From the NCBI GenBank assembly GCA_015061815.1, contig SUVW01000001.1, positions 124,001-188,000 of the forward strand: a stretch of 64,000 nucleotides of DNA, given 5' to 3'. This DNA comes from Lentisphaerota bacterium (lineage in GTDB: Bacteria > Verrucomicrobiota > Lentisphaeria > Victivallales > Victivallaceae). Positions 24,584-34,648 of this stretch are shown here, piece by piece (within the stretch, counting starts at the first letter, position 1; every line of letters starts with the position of its first letter). The position numbers and the translations under genes were made by a program. The notes under the pieces were generated by a model. The model did not search any database and was not told the origin of the DNA. It saw nothing but the letters and a program-made list of their open reading frames with translations.

Positions 24584-26287
24584 TTAAAGTGCAAGGATCA
24601 AATTGAATTTTTCCAGTTTGTCCGCCAGAGCCTTGAGGAATTTCGCCGCCGGCGCACCATCGACCACACGGTGGTCAAAAGTCAGCGACAAGCCCATCGC
24701 CTGATAGAACTCGACCGATCCGTCAGCTTTCTGACGGGGACGCAGAGTCGTACCGCAAACTCCGAGAATGGCGGTCTGGGGCGGATTGATAATGGGAGTG
24801 AAACTCTCAATTCCCAGATTACCGAGGTTGGTAACGGTGAAACTGCCGCCGGTAAGTTTGTCGGAAGCAAGAGAACCCTCTTTACAGGCATTGGCATACT
24901 CTTTGACCTGGGCGGAAATCGCTTTCAGACTCATGGTATCGGCATCTTTCAGCACCGGAACCAGCAAACCTTTCGGAGTATCGATGGCAACACCGAGCTG
25001 GGCATGAGTGAAACGGCGCATCTTGTCACCGATAAAGTTCGCATTGATATCGGGGAATTCCACCAGAGTCTTGGCAACCGCGAAAAGAACGAGATCGTTG
25101 ATGGTGACCTTGTCCAGGCCCAATTCCGGAGCGTTTTTCATCTGCTTGCGCATCTCAAGGATAGCGGTGGCATCGAATGTCCGGTTGAGAGTCAGCTGTG
25201 CCATATCTGCCAGCGATTTGTGCATATTGTCGGCAATAACTTTGCGGATGCGGGAAATTTTTTCTTCAGTATATTCTGCCGGAGCAGCGGCAGCCGGAGC
25301 GGCAACAACCGGAGCAGCGGCTTTTTCTTCTGCCGGAGCAGCAACCGCAGCAGCGGCGGCCGGAGCGGCGGCTTTCAGAGTTTTTACATCGCGTTCAATA
25401 ATGCGGTTTTCCGGACCGGTGGGAACCGCTTTGGAAATATCCAGTCCCAATTCAGCGGCAAGTTTTTTCGCCCGGGGGGAAGCCAGCACTTCGGCTCCGC
25501 ACGCGGCAGGAGCAGCAGCAGGGGCAGCGGCCGGAACAGCAGCGGCGACCGGAGCGGCGGCAGCCGGAGCAGATTCAACAGCGGCAGGAGCAGCAGCACC
25601 GGGAACAGTAAAAGAGGCTCCGGGTTTACCGATAACGGCGACCGGGGCACCGACAGCGACCTCTTCACCGGCAGGAACGAGGATCTTCAACAACGTGCCT
25701 TCGTACTTCGCCAGCTCTTCAAAAGAGGATTTACCGGTTTCCAGACCGAAAATCGGCTGTTCGAGTTTGATAACATCGCCCTCTTTGACCTTCCATTCCG
25801 AAAGCAGTGCGCTCTCTTCAGAAACGCCCATCTGGGGCATCAAAATGAAGTTGACGTCTTTATTGTCGGCAGCAGCCGGAGCGGCGGCCGGAACAGCAGC
25901 CGGAGCAGCAGCCGGAGCAGCGGCCGGAGCGGCGGCCGGAACAGCAGCCGGAGCAGCAGCCGGAGCAGCGGCCGGAGCGGCGGCCGGAGCAGATTCAGCG
26001 GCGGACGGGGCAGCAGCCGGAGCGGCACCGGGCAGAGTATAAGCTTCACCGGGTTTACCGATAACAGCGACCGGGGCACCGACAGCGACCTCTTCACCGG
26101 CGGGAACGAGGATCTTCAACAAAGTGCCTTCGTACTTCGCCAATTCCTCAAAAGAGGATTTGCCGGTTTCCAGACCGAAAATCGGCTGTTCGAGTTTGAT
26201 AACGTCACCCTCTTTGACCTTCCACTCCGAGAGCAGTGCGCTCTCCTCGGAAACGCCCATCTGGGGCATCAGAATAAAATCTGCCAT
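24584..26287 (-). CDS. Dihydrolipoamide acyltransferase (E2) with two near-identical lipoyl domains
   Basis: This 567-residue E2 core has lipoyl domain 1 (about 3-80, lipoylated K43 in LETGKSS) and a long Ala/Pro linker (about 85-140). Lipoyl domain 2 (about 146-223, K186) is almost identical in protein and DNA to domain 1. A second Ala/Pro linker, an E1/E3-binding domain (about 265-305, LASPRAKKLAAELGLD) and the acyltransferase domain (about 340-567) with catalytic DHRVVDGAPAAKFL follow. It moves acyl groups from E1 to CoA. AAGGAG and AAAGGT precede the ATG. It is the second gene of the DeoR-led operon. Whether the substrate is pyruvate, acetoin or a branched-chain acid is not resolved. Confidence 0.94.
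   Translation of the reverse strand: MADFILMPQMGVSEESALLSEWKVKEGDVIKLEQPIFGLETGKSSFEELAKYEGTLLKILVPAGEEVAVGAPVAVIGKPGEAYTLPGAAPAAAPSAAESAPAAAPAAAPAAAPAAVPAAAPAAAPAAAPAAVPAAAPAAADNKDVNFILMPQMGVSEESALLSEWKVKEGDVIKLEQPIFGLETGKSSFEELAKYEGTLLKILVPAGEEVAVGAPVAVIGKPGASFTVPGAAAPAAVESAPAAAAPVAAAVPAAAPAAAPAACGAEVLASPRAKKLAAELGLDISKAVPTGPENRIIERDVKTLKAAAPAAAAAVAAPAEEKAAAPVVAAPAAAAPAEYTEEKISRIRKVIADNMHKSLADMAQLTLNRTFDATAILEMRKQMKNAPELGLDKVTINDLVLFAVAKTLVEFPDINANFIGDKMRRFTHAQLGVAIDTPKGLLVPVLKDADTMSLKAISAQVKEYANACKEGSLASDKLTGGSFTVTNLGNLGIESFTPIINPPQTAILGVCGTTLRPRQKADGSVEFYQAMGLSLTFDHRVVDGAPAAKFLKALADKLEKFNLILAL
25881..25976 (-). repeat. Tandem 48-bp repeat encoding the E2 linker
   Basis: Two exact 48-bp units (25881-25928 and 25929-25976), each built of four 12-bp subunits ending in GCCGGA, encode Ala-Ala-Pro-Ala repeats. 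A coding minisatellite, not a CRISPR. Confidence 0.95.
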
Positions 26288-26327
26288 TTTACCTTTTCTC
26301 CTTGTTTTAAGGTTTTAACTACCTGTT

Positions 26328-27074
26328 TTATAATACTTTAGACGATTGTTTCATAATTGTTTCAGAAATATTGCCATCCCCGACCAACACATCCACATCC
26401 TCCATTTTCGCGAAAGTGAATGGCAGCAATGTACCGATTTTGGAAGAATCCAGCATCATTACCACTTTTCTGGCCCGCTTGACCACCGCCCGTTTGAGCA
26501 ATGCTCCCAATTGATTACCGACGGTGAATCCCCCCTTTTCATCATACCCGGAAGCTGCCATAAAAGCAGTATCGATATTGAGATGTTCCAGATGACTCAA
26601 CACTTCGGGGTCGGCGACAGCTATCTCATCGCGGCAGAGAGTACCGCCGAGCATGATGACCGACGGTTTGGCTTTGCGCATGGCGATTTCCAGAGCGATA
26701 TTCGGAGCGGCAGTTATGACTGCCAGATGGCAATCGGGCAATCTTCTGGCCAGAGCCATCGCAGTGGTCCCTGAATCGATAAAAATGCCGGTATCCGGTT
26801 CAACCAGTCCGACCGCTTTGGATGCAATAAGCTGTTTGGCATCATCATTGAGCTGTTCCCGGGCACTGTAAATATCTTCGTGCAAGCCATATCTGGATGG
26901 TATGGAACGCGCGCCCCCCCGGGTGAGGATGATTCTGTGCATCTGTTCAAGAGCGGCAAGATCCCGGCGCAAAGTCATCTCGCTCCATGAGGTGAAAAAC
27001 GAAGCAAGTTCCCCGATGGAAACTTCCCCTTTTGCCTCAATAAATTTCAAAATTTCTTCGCGTCTTTCCGTCAT
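26328..27074 (-). CDS. DeoR/GlpR-family transcriptional regulator
   Basis: This 248-residue regulator has an N-terminal winged helix (RREEILKFIEAKGEVSIGELASFF, then SEMTLRRDLAALEQMHRIILTRGGA). A C-terminal ribose-5-phosphate-isomerase-like sensor domain follows, with IFIDSGTTAMALARRLPD and VMMLDSSKIGTLLPFTF. The family usually represses sugar or polyol genes and responds to a phosphorylated sugar. GGAG lies 8 nt before the ATG. It leads the E2-E3-E1-alcohol dehydrogenase set with a 40-nt gap, so it probably controls that operon and itself. Direct repeats at 27153-27190 are candidate operators. Confidence 0.92.
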   Translation of the reverse strand: MTERREEILKFIEAKGEVSIGELASFFTSWSEMTLRRDLAALEQMHRIILTRGGARSIPSRYGLHEDIYSAREQLNDDAKQLIASKAVGLVEPDTGIFIDSGTTAMALARRLPDCHLAVITAAPNIALEIAMRKAKPSVIMLGGTLCRDEIAVADPEVLSHLEHLNIDTAFMAASGYDEKGGFTVGNQLGALLKRAVVKRARKVVMMLDSSKIGTLLPFTFAKMEDVDVLVGDGNISETIMKQSSKVL

Positions 27075-27117
27075 TGCGGAAACTCCATTTTCTGTTGGAT
27101 ACTCAAATGCATATTAT

Positions 27118-27146
27118 AATATACACGCGACACGATGCTTTTACAA
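27118..27146 (-). promoter_or_regulatory. Putative promoter of the DeoR-led operon
   Basis: Minus strand: TTGTAA (27146-27141), 17-nt spacer, TATATT (27123-27118). The start near 27110 gives a leader of about 36 nt to the DeoR ATG. Confidence 0.6.
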
Positions 27147-27152
27147 ACCGGA

Positions 27153-27190
27153 TTTGTTAAAAATTATCACATTTTGTTAATTTTTATCAC
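27153..27190. promoter_or_regulatory. Two 18-bp direct repeats, candidate DeoR operator
   Basis: TTTGTTAAAAATTATCAC (27153-27170) and TTTGTTAATTTTTATCAC (27173-27190) match at 15 of 18 positions. They lie 20 bp apart, start to start, two turns of helix, just upstream of the minus-strand -35. Confidence 0.65.
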
Positions 27191-27602
27191 GCTGTATTAT
27201 CAAAAATTTTTTGCAAAATATAAACAGCGATGTTATATTAACCGGCAGTACGATTATACCCGTATGATTAAACAACCGGAAAGGAGACAAAACAGAAGTG
27301 ATCATCAAATGATCCGGAAAAAAATAAAAATCAATATTTATCAGTAAAGTAATTGCAAAAGCAATTCAATTTGAAAAATTTTACAACAGAAGATAAAATC
27401 TTCAAGCGATGGAAACATAAGAAAACGCCAAATTTCATCAAACTCCATCCAGCTTGTGTCATGGTATGTCTGCATCTGTTTTTGTGGACGTACTCGTGTT
27501 ATTTGCGTGGAGTTGTGGCATTGGCGTGCCTCTTATGTTCGCAAAACAATACCGGGTGCGTCTTTTTTGTTGCCCGGATATCTGCACAAAGGAACATTTT
27601 CC

Positions 27603-28886
27603 ATGATCAAAAAACTTTTATCAAAAAAACTGCTGTTGTTTTTTCTGATTTATGCCGCTCTGATGCTTCTTTTCATCGGATTTGGCACAACAGTTGCCGC
27701 ACTGCCGCACACCGCCCGTATGGAGAAAAATTTCTGCAAATCGGCATCGCATCTTGTTTCGCAGGGGACTCACCCCCGATTGCTGTGGGCAGTGTCGGAT
27801 AATTACACCGATGCTCTGATTTTGAACGTCGCCCTGGGTTACCGTTACAGCGGCCACACTCCTCTGGCAGCGGCAATGCAGAACACTCTGCACCACACCA
27901 GACCGGGAAAAAATCCGGTTCAGGAGCTTTCCGCCTTCACCGCCTCCCCCGGTGAATCAGAAAATTTCTCTTACGGCAATTATAACCGTTATTTTTTCGG
28001 CAGTGCCCCGATAGCCAAACTGGCCCATTACATCGGTTCTCTGAAGTCTTTGCAAACGGCACTGGGAAGCATCGTCTGCATTCTGGCATTTGTCCTGTTC
28101 GCATGGCTGTATAAAAAATATGGATGGGAAAAAGCAGCCGCATGGCTGTTTATACTCATGACAACACAATTTTATATTTGTTTTCACTCTCTGCAATTTA
28201 CTCCGGTTTTTATCATCGGCATGGGAATATTGGCAACAGCCTTGTGCATGCCGGATGATCTCCGGTTGAAATATGCACTGTTTTTTTCCGGCGGCATGCT
28301 CTGCGCCTATTTTGATTTGCTTACCACACCGCTGCTGTCAGTTATGATCCCGGCTCTGTTTCTGGCAGAAGCAGATTTCCGTAAATCTGACGGATGCTGG
28401 AACAATTGGTTGAAAATCTTTGCCGGCTATCCTCTATTCTGGTTCACCGGTTACGTTGCCAGCTGGGGGAGCAAACTGATCATTGCCGATATTTGCAACG
28501 GCAAACTTTTCAGCTGCATACACAACATAAGCTACAGAATGTCTTCTGACGGAGGTTTTGAACACACTGCCGATGCGTCCCGTCTGACCGCGATTTCCCG
28601 TGCATTCAAAGAATTCACTTCATTGAATACTTTTATTTTTGCGGTCATTTGCATCACGGCGGCAATTATTCTGATAACATATTTATATCAAAAGCGTTCT
28701 GTTGACAAGGCTGTTGCCGTTGGATATCTGGCGTATGCTATTGTGCCATTGATGTACATGCTGGTCATGGCCAACCACTCAATAGTCCACCCCTGGATGT
28801 CCTACCGCAATATTTCTCTGGTTTTAACATCTCTGTTTTTACTGGTGACAAGTTCCAAAAAAAAATCTGACGGGGTGAATAAATGA
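27603..28886 (+). CDS. Polytopic membrane protein, GT-C-like, function unknown
   Basis: This 427-residue integral membrane protein begins with a hydrophobic helix (LLLFFLIYAALMLLFIGFG). A soluble loop of about 110 residues follows (about 35-150), then about eight more membrane helices (for example GSIVCILAFVLFAWLY, FIIGMGILATALCM, FIFAVICITAAIILITYLY). This shape resembles GT-C sugar transferases or related membrane enzymes. ATG 27603 is chosen for AAAGGAA about 8 nt upstream; the upstream extension in frame lacks a site and membrane character. Its stop overlaps the ATG of a DPM1-like glycosyltransferase, and the pair suggests lipid-linked sugar transfer. I do not recognise the family. Confidence 0.7.
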   Translation: MIKKLLSKKLLLFFLIYAALMLLFIGFGTTVAALPHTARMEKNFCKSASHLVSQGTHPRLLWAVSDNYTDALILNVALGYRYSGHTPLAAAMQNTLHHTRPGKNPVQELSAFTASPGESENFSYGNYNRYFFGSAPIAKLAHYIGSLKSLQTALGSIVCILAFVLFAWLYKKYGWEKAAAWLFILMTTQFYICFHSLQFTPVFIIGMGILATALCMPDDLRLKYALFFSGGMLCAYFDLLTTPLLSVMIPALFLAEADFRKSDGCWNNWLKIFAGYPLFWFTGYVASWGSKLIIADICNGKLFSCIHNISYRMSSDGGFEHTADASRLTAISRAFKEFTSLNTFIFAVICITAAIILITYLYQKRSVDKAVAVGYLAYAIVPLMYMLVMANHSIVHPWMSYRNISLVLTSLFLLVTSSKKKSDGVNK

Positions 28887-29794
28887 AAAAAATTGCTGTT
28901 TTGATTCCATGCTACAATGAAGAATTGACTGTCGGCAAAGTTATCAAAGATTTTCAACAGTCGTTACCGGAAGCAGATATTTATGTTTATGACAACAACA
29001 GCACCGATCGCACTGCTGAAATAGCGGCCTCATGCGGAGCTGCAGTACGACACGTCCCGATTCAGGGCAAAGGTTTTGTTGTCCGGCAGATGTTTCAGGA
29101 TATCCAGGCCGACTGCTGTCTGATGGTCGATGGAGATGACACCTATCCGGCCGAAGAGGCACAAAAACTGCTCCAACCGATATTGAATAATGAAGCAGAT
29201 ATGGTTTGCGGTGACCGTCTGTCAACCACGTATCTGCACTTGAATAAAAGAAGATTCCACAATATCGGCAACCTGCTGGTCTGCAAAATGATAAAAATAT
29301 TTTTCCATTCAAGGATATCGGACGTCATGACCGGCTACCGGGCATTCAGTGCAGAATTCATCCGCTTGTGCCCGATCATGAAACCGGGATTTGAATTGGA
29401 AACGGAAATGACGATCTGGGCTGTTGAAAGACGTTTCCGCATCAGGGAAATCCCCGTAACTTACCGCGATCGTCCCGCTGGCAGTCACTCAAAATTAAAT
29501 ACCGTCAAAGATGGTTTCAAGGTAATAAACACCATTATCCGTTCATTGCGTGATTACCGGCCGCTTTTCTTTTTCGGCATGATTGCGGCAATATGTTTTC
29601 TTGCTTCCATAAGCGCATTTATCCCGGTGCTGATCGACTACATCAACACCGGGATGGTTCCGAAATTTCCGACACTTATCTGTTCGGTATTCTGTGCTGC
29701 AATCGGATGCATCGTGCTGACCTGCGGCTTGATATTGCACTCAATAAACAATCACTTTGCCAGTCTGTTTGAATTGATGCGGAAACGGAATTGA
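28883..29794 (+). CDS. DPM1-like polyprenyl-phosphate glycosyltransferase with membrane anchor
   Basis: This 303-residue family 2 glycosyltransferase has KIAVLIPCYNEELTVGKVI, DNNSTDRTAEIA, MVDGDDTYP (donor-metal aspartates), SDVMTGYRAFS and the acceptor-loop-like ETEMTIWAVERRFRIREIPVTYRDRPAGSHSKLNT. Two C-terminal membrane helices (about 229-250 and 265-290) anchor it. Such enzymes load a sugar onto undecaprenyl phosphate for later use outside. ATGA overlap couples it to the membrane protein upstream, the likely user of the lipid-linked sugar. Confidence 0.9.
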   Translation: MKKIAVLIPCYNEELTVGKVIKDFQQSLPEADIYVYDNNSTDRTAEIAASCGAAVRHVPIQGKGFVVRQMFQDIQADCCLMVDGDDTYPAEEAQKLLQPILNNEADMVCGDRLSTTYLHLNKRRFHNIGNLLVCKMIKIFFHSRISDVMTGYRAFSAEFIRLCPIMKPGFELETEMTIWAVERRFRIREIPVTYRDRPAGSHSKLNTVKDGFKVINTIIRSLRDYRPLFFFGMIAAICFLASISAFIPVLIDYINTGMVPKFPTLICSVFCAAIGCIVLTCGLILHSINNHFASLFELMRKRN

Positions 29795-30299
29795 TCCTTC
29801 CATCGGTGGATGCAGTGCGAGGTAAGGTCGAAGGCAAATCAAGGCGGATGAGCAGGATCCTCCTTCGCCGGAGGCTACGGCAGGACAAGGTGTACTGAAA
29901 GGTACTCGACTGCGAATACGTCCGATGCCCCGGGTTCCGCCAAGAACCTGCTATAACTATGCAAGAAAGCATCCGATAAGATGTACAGACACAATCCTAC
30001 CGGATACATTTCACCTCAAGTTACAGCAAATAAACTTATTATCTTGGCGGATTCAGGGTATATTTGCTGAAATATAACGGTTGTCGATCAGCCACTGCTT
30101 TGCCCGCAGTACCGATAATATATATCCTCTTATCAGAACAACCTGAATAATAAAAAAATCACCAGATGTATTACCGGCGGAAAAATCCCATTTCAATCTT
30201 CAGAGCAGATACCTTTTCCGCCGGATATAAAAAAGAGGTACTGCATACCGTTGAAGGTTCTGCAGCACCCCTTGAAAGAAGCGTTCAGCGCAACATGAA
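29795..30299. other. 505-bp non-coding stretch with GC-rich block, possible dispersed repeat
   Basis: No gene supported. Roughly 29804-29955 is GC-rich and unlike the AT-rich flanks. It contains a small CTCC/GGAG hairpin and short frames in several phases without ribosome sites. The right part (about 30000-30180) shows nothing clear. A weak GGTA/TACC hairpin beside six A (30229-30249) could be the minus-strand terminator of groEL. Confidence 0.5.
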
Positions 30300-31940
<1,641 letters not shown>

Positions 31941-31965
31941 TTAATCTTTTATTGTAAAATCCGGT

Positions 31966-32262
31966 TCAGCCGACGATGGCCAGGATATCTTCCTGATTGA
32001 CCACTTTGTACTCTTTGCCGTCGACTTTGACTTCAGTGCCGCCGTAACGGCTGGTCAAAACGATATCACCGACTTTGACATCAAACGGGATCTTGTTGCC
32101 GTTGTCATCATTTTTGCCGGTTCCCAGAGCGACGACGGTGTACTCCTGGGGTTTCTCTTTAGCGGTATCGGGAATAAGGATGCCGCCTTTCATCTCTTCA
32201 GTGTTCTCTTTGAGCTCGAGCAGAACGCGGTCGCCCAACGGTTTGATGTTGACATTTGCCAT
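31966..32262 (-). CDS. groS: Co-chaperonin GroES
   Basis: This 98-residue lid of the GroEL chamber has the start [18 protein letters not shown], the mobile loop [22 protein letters not shown] and the ending [17 protein letters not shown] precedes the ATG. It lies 40 nt before groEL and 92 nt after the dnaK stop. No CIRCE element (TTAGCACTC-N9-GAGTGCTAA) is present upstream. Confidence 0.98.
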   Translation of the reverse strand: MANVNIKPLGDRVLLELKENTEEMKGGILIPDTAKEKPQEYTVVALGTGKNDDNGNKIPFDVKVGDIVLTSRYGGTEVKVDGKEYKVVNQEDILAIVG

Positions 32263-32296
32263 TTTTGTCTTTCTCCTTGACTTGTTTATGTTAGCT

Positions 32297-32332
32297 GTGC
32301 CACTGCCGCCTTTTCCCGGGAGGCAATGGCAC
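32297..32332 (-). promoter_or_regulatory. Stem-loop in dnaK-groES spacer
   Basis: GTGCCACTGCC (32297-32307) pairs with GGCAATGGCAC (32322-32332), one G-U pair, 14-nt loop. No T run follows on the minus strand. It may be a processing or stability element, or a partial terminator, between dnaK and groES. Confidence 0.6.
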
Positions 32333-32354
32333 TGTCACTTATTGTAACTCTTTA

Positions 32355-34247
32355 TTATTCGACGACTTCGGCATCAACTACGCCATCATCGTTTTTCTTT
32401 TCTCCCTGCGGCGGCGGAGGAGTTCCGGCTCCGGCGGCCCCTTGAGTCTGCTGCTGGGCATAAACGGCTTCCCCGAGCTTCATTGCCAATTCTTCAAGCT
32501 CTTTCATACCGGCCTTGAGAGCTTCGGTATTATCTGCTTCCAGATCTTTTTTCAGTTTGGCGATTTTTTCTTCCAAAGCGGATTTGGTTTCCGCCGGAAC
32601 TTTATCACCATGCTCTTTAAGCTGTTTTTCCAACTGATAGACCATTGAATCGGCGTGGTTGTGAACTTCGATCTTCTCCTTGGCCGCTTTATCATCAGCC
32701 TCATGAGCTTTGGCCTCATTGACCATCTTTTCGATCTCTTCTTCCGAAAGTCCGCTGGAAGCGGTGATGGTTATTTTCTGCTCTTTTCCGGTTCCCAGAT
32801 CTTTGGCGGCGACGTGCAGGATACCATTGGCATCGATATCAAAGGTCACTTCGATCTGCGGCACTCCGCGCGGAGCCGGAGCGATACCGTCAAGTTTGAA
32901 TAATCCCAGAGATTTATTGTCCCGGGCGAGTTCGCGCTCACCCTGAAGCACCCGGACATCCACCGCCGGCTGATTGTCGGAAGCAGTACTGAAAATCTCG
33001 CTCTTTTTGGTCGGGATCGTGGTGTTCCGTTCAATAAGTCTGGTCATCACGCCGCCCATTGTTTCAATACCCAGCGACAGGGGGGTCACATCCAGCAGCA
33101 GCACGTCATTGACTTCACCGCCCAGCACACCGCCCTGGATGGCGGCACCGGCAGCGACCACTTCGTCCGGATTGACACCTTTATGGGGATCTTTACCGAA
33201 AATAGCTTTGGCCGTATCCTGAACTTTCGGCATACGGGTCATACCGCCGACGAGGATAACTTCTTTGATTTGAGAGGCAGAAACTTCAGCATCGCGCATA
33301 CAATTTTCGCACGGTTTGCGGGTACGTTCCAGCAGCGGGTCGCACAAACGCTCCAACTGGGCCCGGGTCAAAGTGATATTCATATGCACCGGTCCATCCT
33401 GATTCATCGTGATGAACGGCAGATTGATATCGCTGGACATACTGCTGGAAAGTTCGCATTTGGCTTTCTCTGCCGCTTCTTTGAGCCGCTGGAGAGCCTG
33501 CGGATCTTTGCGCAGATCGACACTGTTCTCTTTCTGGAACTCCTCTGCCAGATAGTTGATGATGGTCTGGTCGAAGTCATCACCGCCGAGGTGAGTATCA
33601 CCGTTGGTGGCTTTCACTTCGAAAACACCGTCACCGATTTCCAGAGTGGAGATATCAAACGTTCCACCGCCGAGGTCGTAGACCGCGATGGTTTCATCAG
33701 TCTTTTTATCCAATCCGTAAGCCAGAGCGGCGGCGGTCGGTTCATTGATGATACGCAGAACTTCCAGACCGGCGATCTTACCGGCATCTTTGGTGGCCTG
33801 ACGCTGACTGTCATTGAAGTAAGCCGGCACGGTGATAACAGCCTGGGTGATTTTTTCACCGAGATATGCTTCTGCATCAGCTTTGAGCTTCTGCAAAATC
33901 ATAGCGGAAATTTCCGGAGGTGAATAGAGCTTGTCACCGACTTTCACGTGAGCATCGCCATTGGGAGCTTCCGCGATTTCATAGGGAACCAGTTCGCGCT
34001 CTCTGCCGACTTCGGAAAATTTGCGTCCCATCAGCCGTTTGATGGAAAAGATAGTGTTTTTAGGATTGGTCACCGCCTGCCGTTTGGCAGTCTGACCGAC
34101 CAGCCGTTCGCCGCTTTTGGTGAATGCAACGATACTGGGAGTGGTGCGGTTACCTTCCGCATTGGGGATGATTTTGTACTCGCCATTGTCCATGACAGCC
34201 ATACAGCTGTTGGTGGTGCCGAGGTCGATACCGATAATTTTACTCAT
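32355..34247 (-). CDS. dnaK: Chaperone DnaK (Hsp70)
   Basis: This 630-residue Hsp70 has [16 protein letters not shown] (phosphate 1), [33 protein letters not shown] (phosphate 2), and [14 protein letters not shown] (adenosine). The linker [15 protein letters not shown] leads into the substrate domain. The acidic tail is [11 protein letters not shown], after a Gly/Pro-rich stretch. AAGGAG precedes the ATG. grpE, dnaJ and hrcA are not neighbours. It is the first gene of a dnaK-groES-groEL run, with a sigma-54-type promoter about 50 nt upstream. Confidence 0.98.
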   Translation of the reverse strand: MSKIIGIDLGTTNSCMAVMDNGEYKIIPNAEGNRTTPSIVAFTKSGERLVGQTAKRQAVTNPKNTIFSIKRLMGRKFSEVGRERELVPYEIAEAPNGDAHVKVGDKLYSPPEISAMILQKLKADAEAYLGEKITQAVITVPAYFNDSQRQATKDAGKIAGLEVLRIINEPTAAALAYGLDKKTDETIAVYDLGGGTFDISTLEIGDGVFEVKATNGDTHLGGDDFDQTIINYLAEEFQKENSVDLRKDPQALQRLKEAAEKAKCELSSSMSSDINLPFITMNQDGPVHMNITLTRAQLERLCDPLLERTRKPCENCMRDAEVSASQIKEVILVGGMTRMPKVQDTAKAIFGKDPHKGVNPDEVVAAGAAIQGGVLGGEVNDVLLLDVTPLSLGIETMGGVMTRLIERNTTIPTKKSEIFSTASDNQPAVDVRVLQGERELARDNKSLGLFKLDGIAPAPRGVPQIEVTFDIDANGILHVAAKDLGTGKEQKITITASSGLSEEEIEKMVNEAKAHEADDKAAKEKIEVHNHADSMVYQLEKQLKEHGDKVPAETKSALEEKIAKLKKDLEADNTEALKAGMKELEELAMKLGEAVYAQQQTQGAAGAGTPPPPQGEKKNDDGVVDAEVVE

Positions 34248-34294
34248 GATTTTTTCTCCTTTTCTTAAAGGTTGTTTGTTGCACTTCTTACAGG

Positions 34295-34311
34295 AGCAAG
34301 ATATGTGCCAA
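34295..34311 (-). promoter_or_regulatory. Sigma-54-type (-24/-12) promoter of dnaK
   Basis: On the minus strand the sequence is TTGGCACATATCTTGCT. It has the GG at -24 and GC at -12 separated by exactly 10 nt, and matches the RpoN consensus TGGCAC(G)-N4-TTGC(A/T) at all but one key base. The predicted start near 34285 gives a 5' leader of about 38 nt to the dnaK ATG. Confidence 0.7.
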
Positions 34312-34351
34312 CCATTTTTTCAGGATAAAAAAATAATTTTCCGGCATAAAA

Positions 34352-34404
34352 TGTGTCACAATGTCACACTTTGTGTCATAACCTGTGTCACAGCCGGTGT
34401 GTCA
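34352..34404. promoter_or_regulatory. TGTGTCA motif cluster, candidate enhancer-binding sites
   Basis: TGTGTCA occurs at 34352, 34372, 34384 and 34398. The first forms a near-perfect dyad with TGTCACA at 34362-34368 (3-nt spacer). The cluster is about 67-119 bp upstream of the predicted sigma-54 start, the usual range for activator sites. Confidence 0.6.
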
Positions 34405-34648
34405 CGCCCGGCACATGCAATCAGCTTACGTCATACTTACAGTACGCGCGCGATCCGGCAGGATATCAGCTTCTGCTCCGGGGGGGCCGGTAAAAACAGC
34501 GGCAATGCCCGATCCGCATGCGGCAGCCGGATTGAATATCGCAGATTTTCGACCGGATAAATTTTATTTCCCTGCTTGCATTATCTGAAATCAACATTAT
34601 ATTAAATCCCCGTCGGTGAATTAAAGAAATAAAAATGGGGATTTACAC

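Larger units (their letters stand above)
27075..27602. other. Divergent control region between DeoR and membrane-protein genes
   Basis: This AT-rich region has no convincing gene. It contains the DeoR promoter (27118-27146) and direct repeats (27153-27190). AAAGGAG near 27290 is followed by only very short frames, for example a 12-codon ATG frame from 27309, so a leader peptide is possible but unsupported. The right third has no clear signal beyond AAAGGAA before ATG 27603. Confidence 0.6.
34248..34648. other. 401-bp divergent control region, dnaK / GH95-like gene
   Basis: No gene is seen. It holds a sigma-54-type promoter pointing at dnaK (34295-34311) and a TGTGTCA cluster (34352-34404). 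A GC-rich middle part (about 34440-34550) shows no clear signal. An AT-rich stretch before ATG 34649 presumably carries the plus-strand promoter. Confidence 0.7.

Noticed and set aside
25881-25976. Tandem repeat resembling a CRISPR array
   Set aside because: The repeats are contiguous without spacers and encode the E2 linker in frame.
24671-26341. Long plus-strand open frame (about 556 codons) opposite the E2 gene
   Set aside because: It is the antisense of the repetitive Ala/Pro-rich E2 gene, giving a Ser/Gly/Arg-rich low-complexity product. The E2 reading is certain.
27456-27602. N-terminal extension of the membrane-protein gene
   Set aside because: The extra 49 residues are Cys/Trp-rich, lack a ribosome site and precede a good AAAGGAA-ATG at 27603.
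27353-27802. Plus-strand frame of 149 codons before the membrane-protein gene
   Set aside because: It overlaps the better-supported gene from 27603 in another frame and lacks a ribosome site.
29676-29972. 98-codon minus-strand frame crossing the end of the DPM1-like gene
   Set aside because: It overlaps a certain gene, is Arg/Ser-rich and has no ribosome site. It probably reflects the composition of the GC-rich block.
34248-34648. CIRCE operator for dnaK or groES
   Set aside because: No TTAGCACTC-N9-GAGTGCTAA or near match was found upstream of dnaK or in the dnaK-groES spacer.
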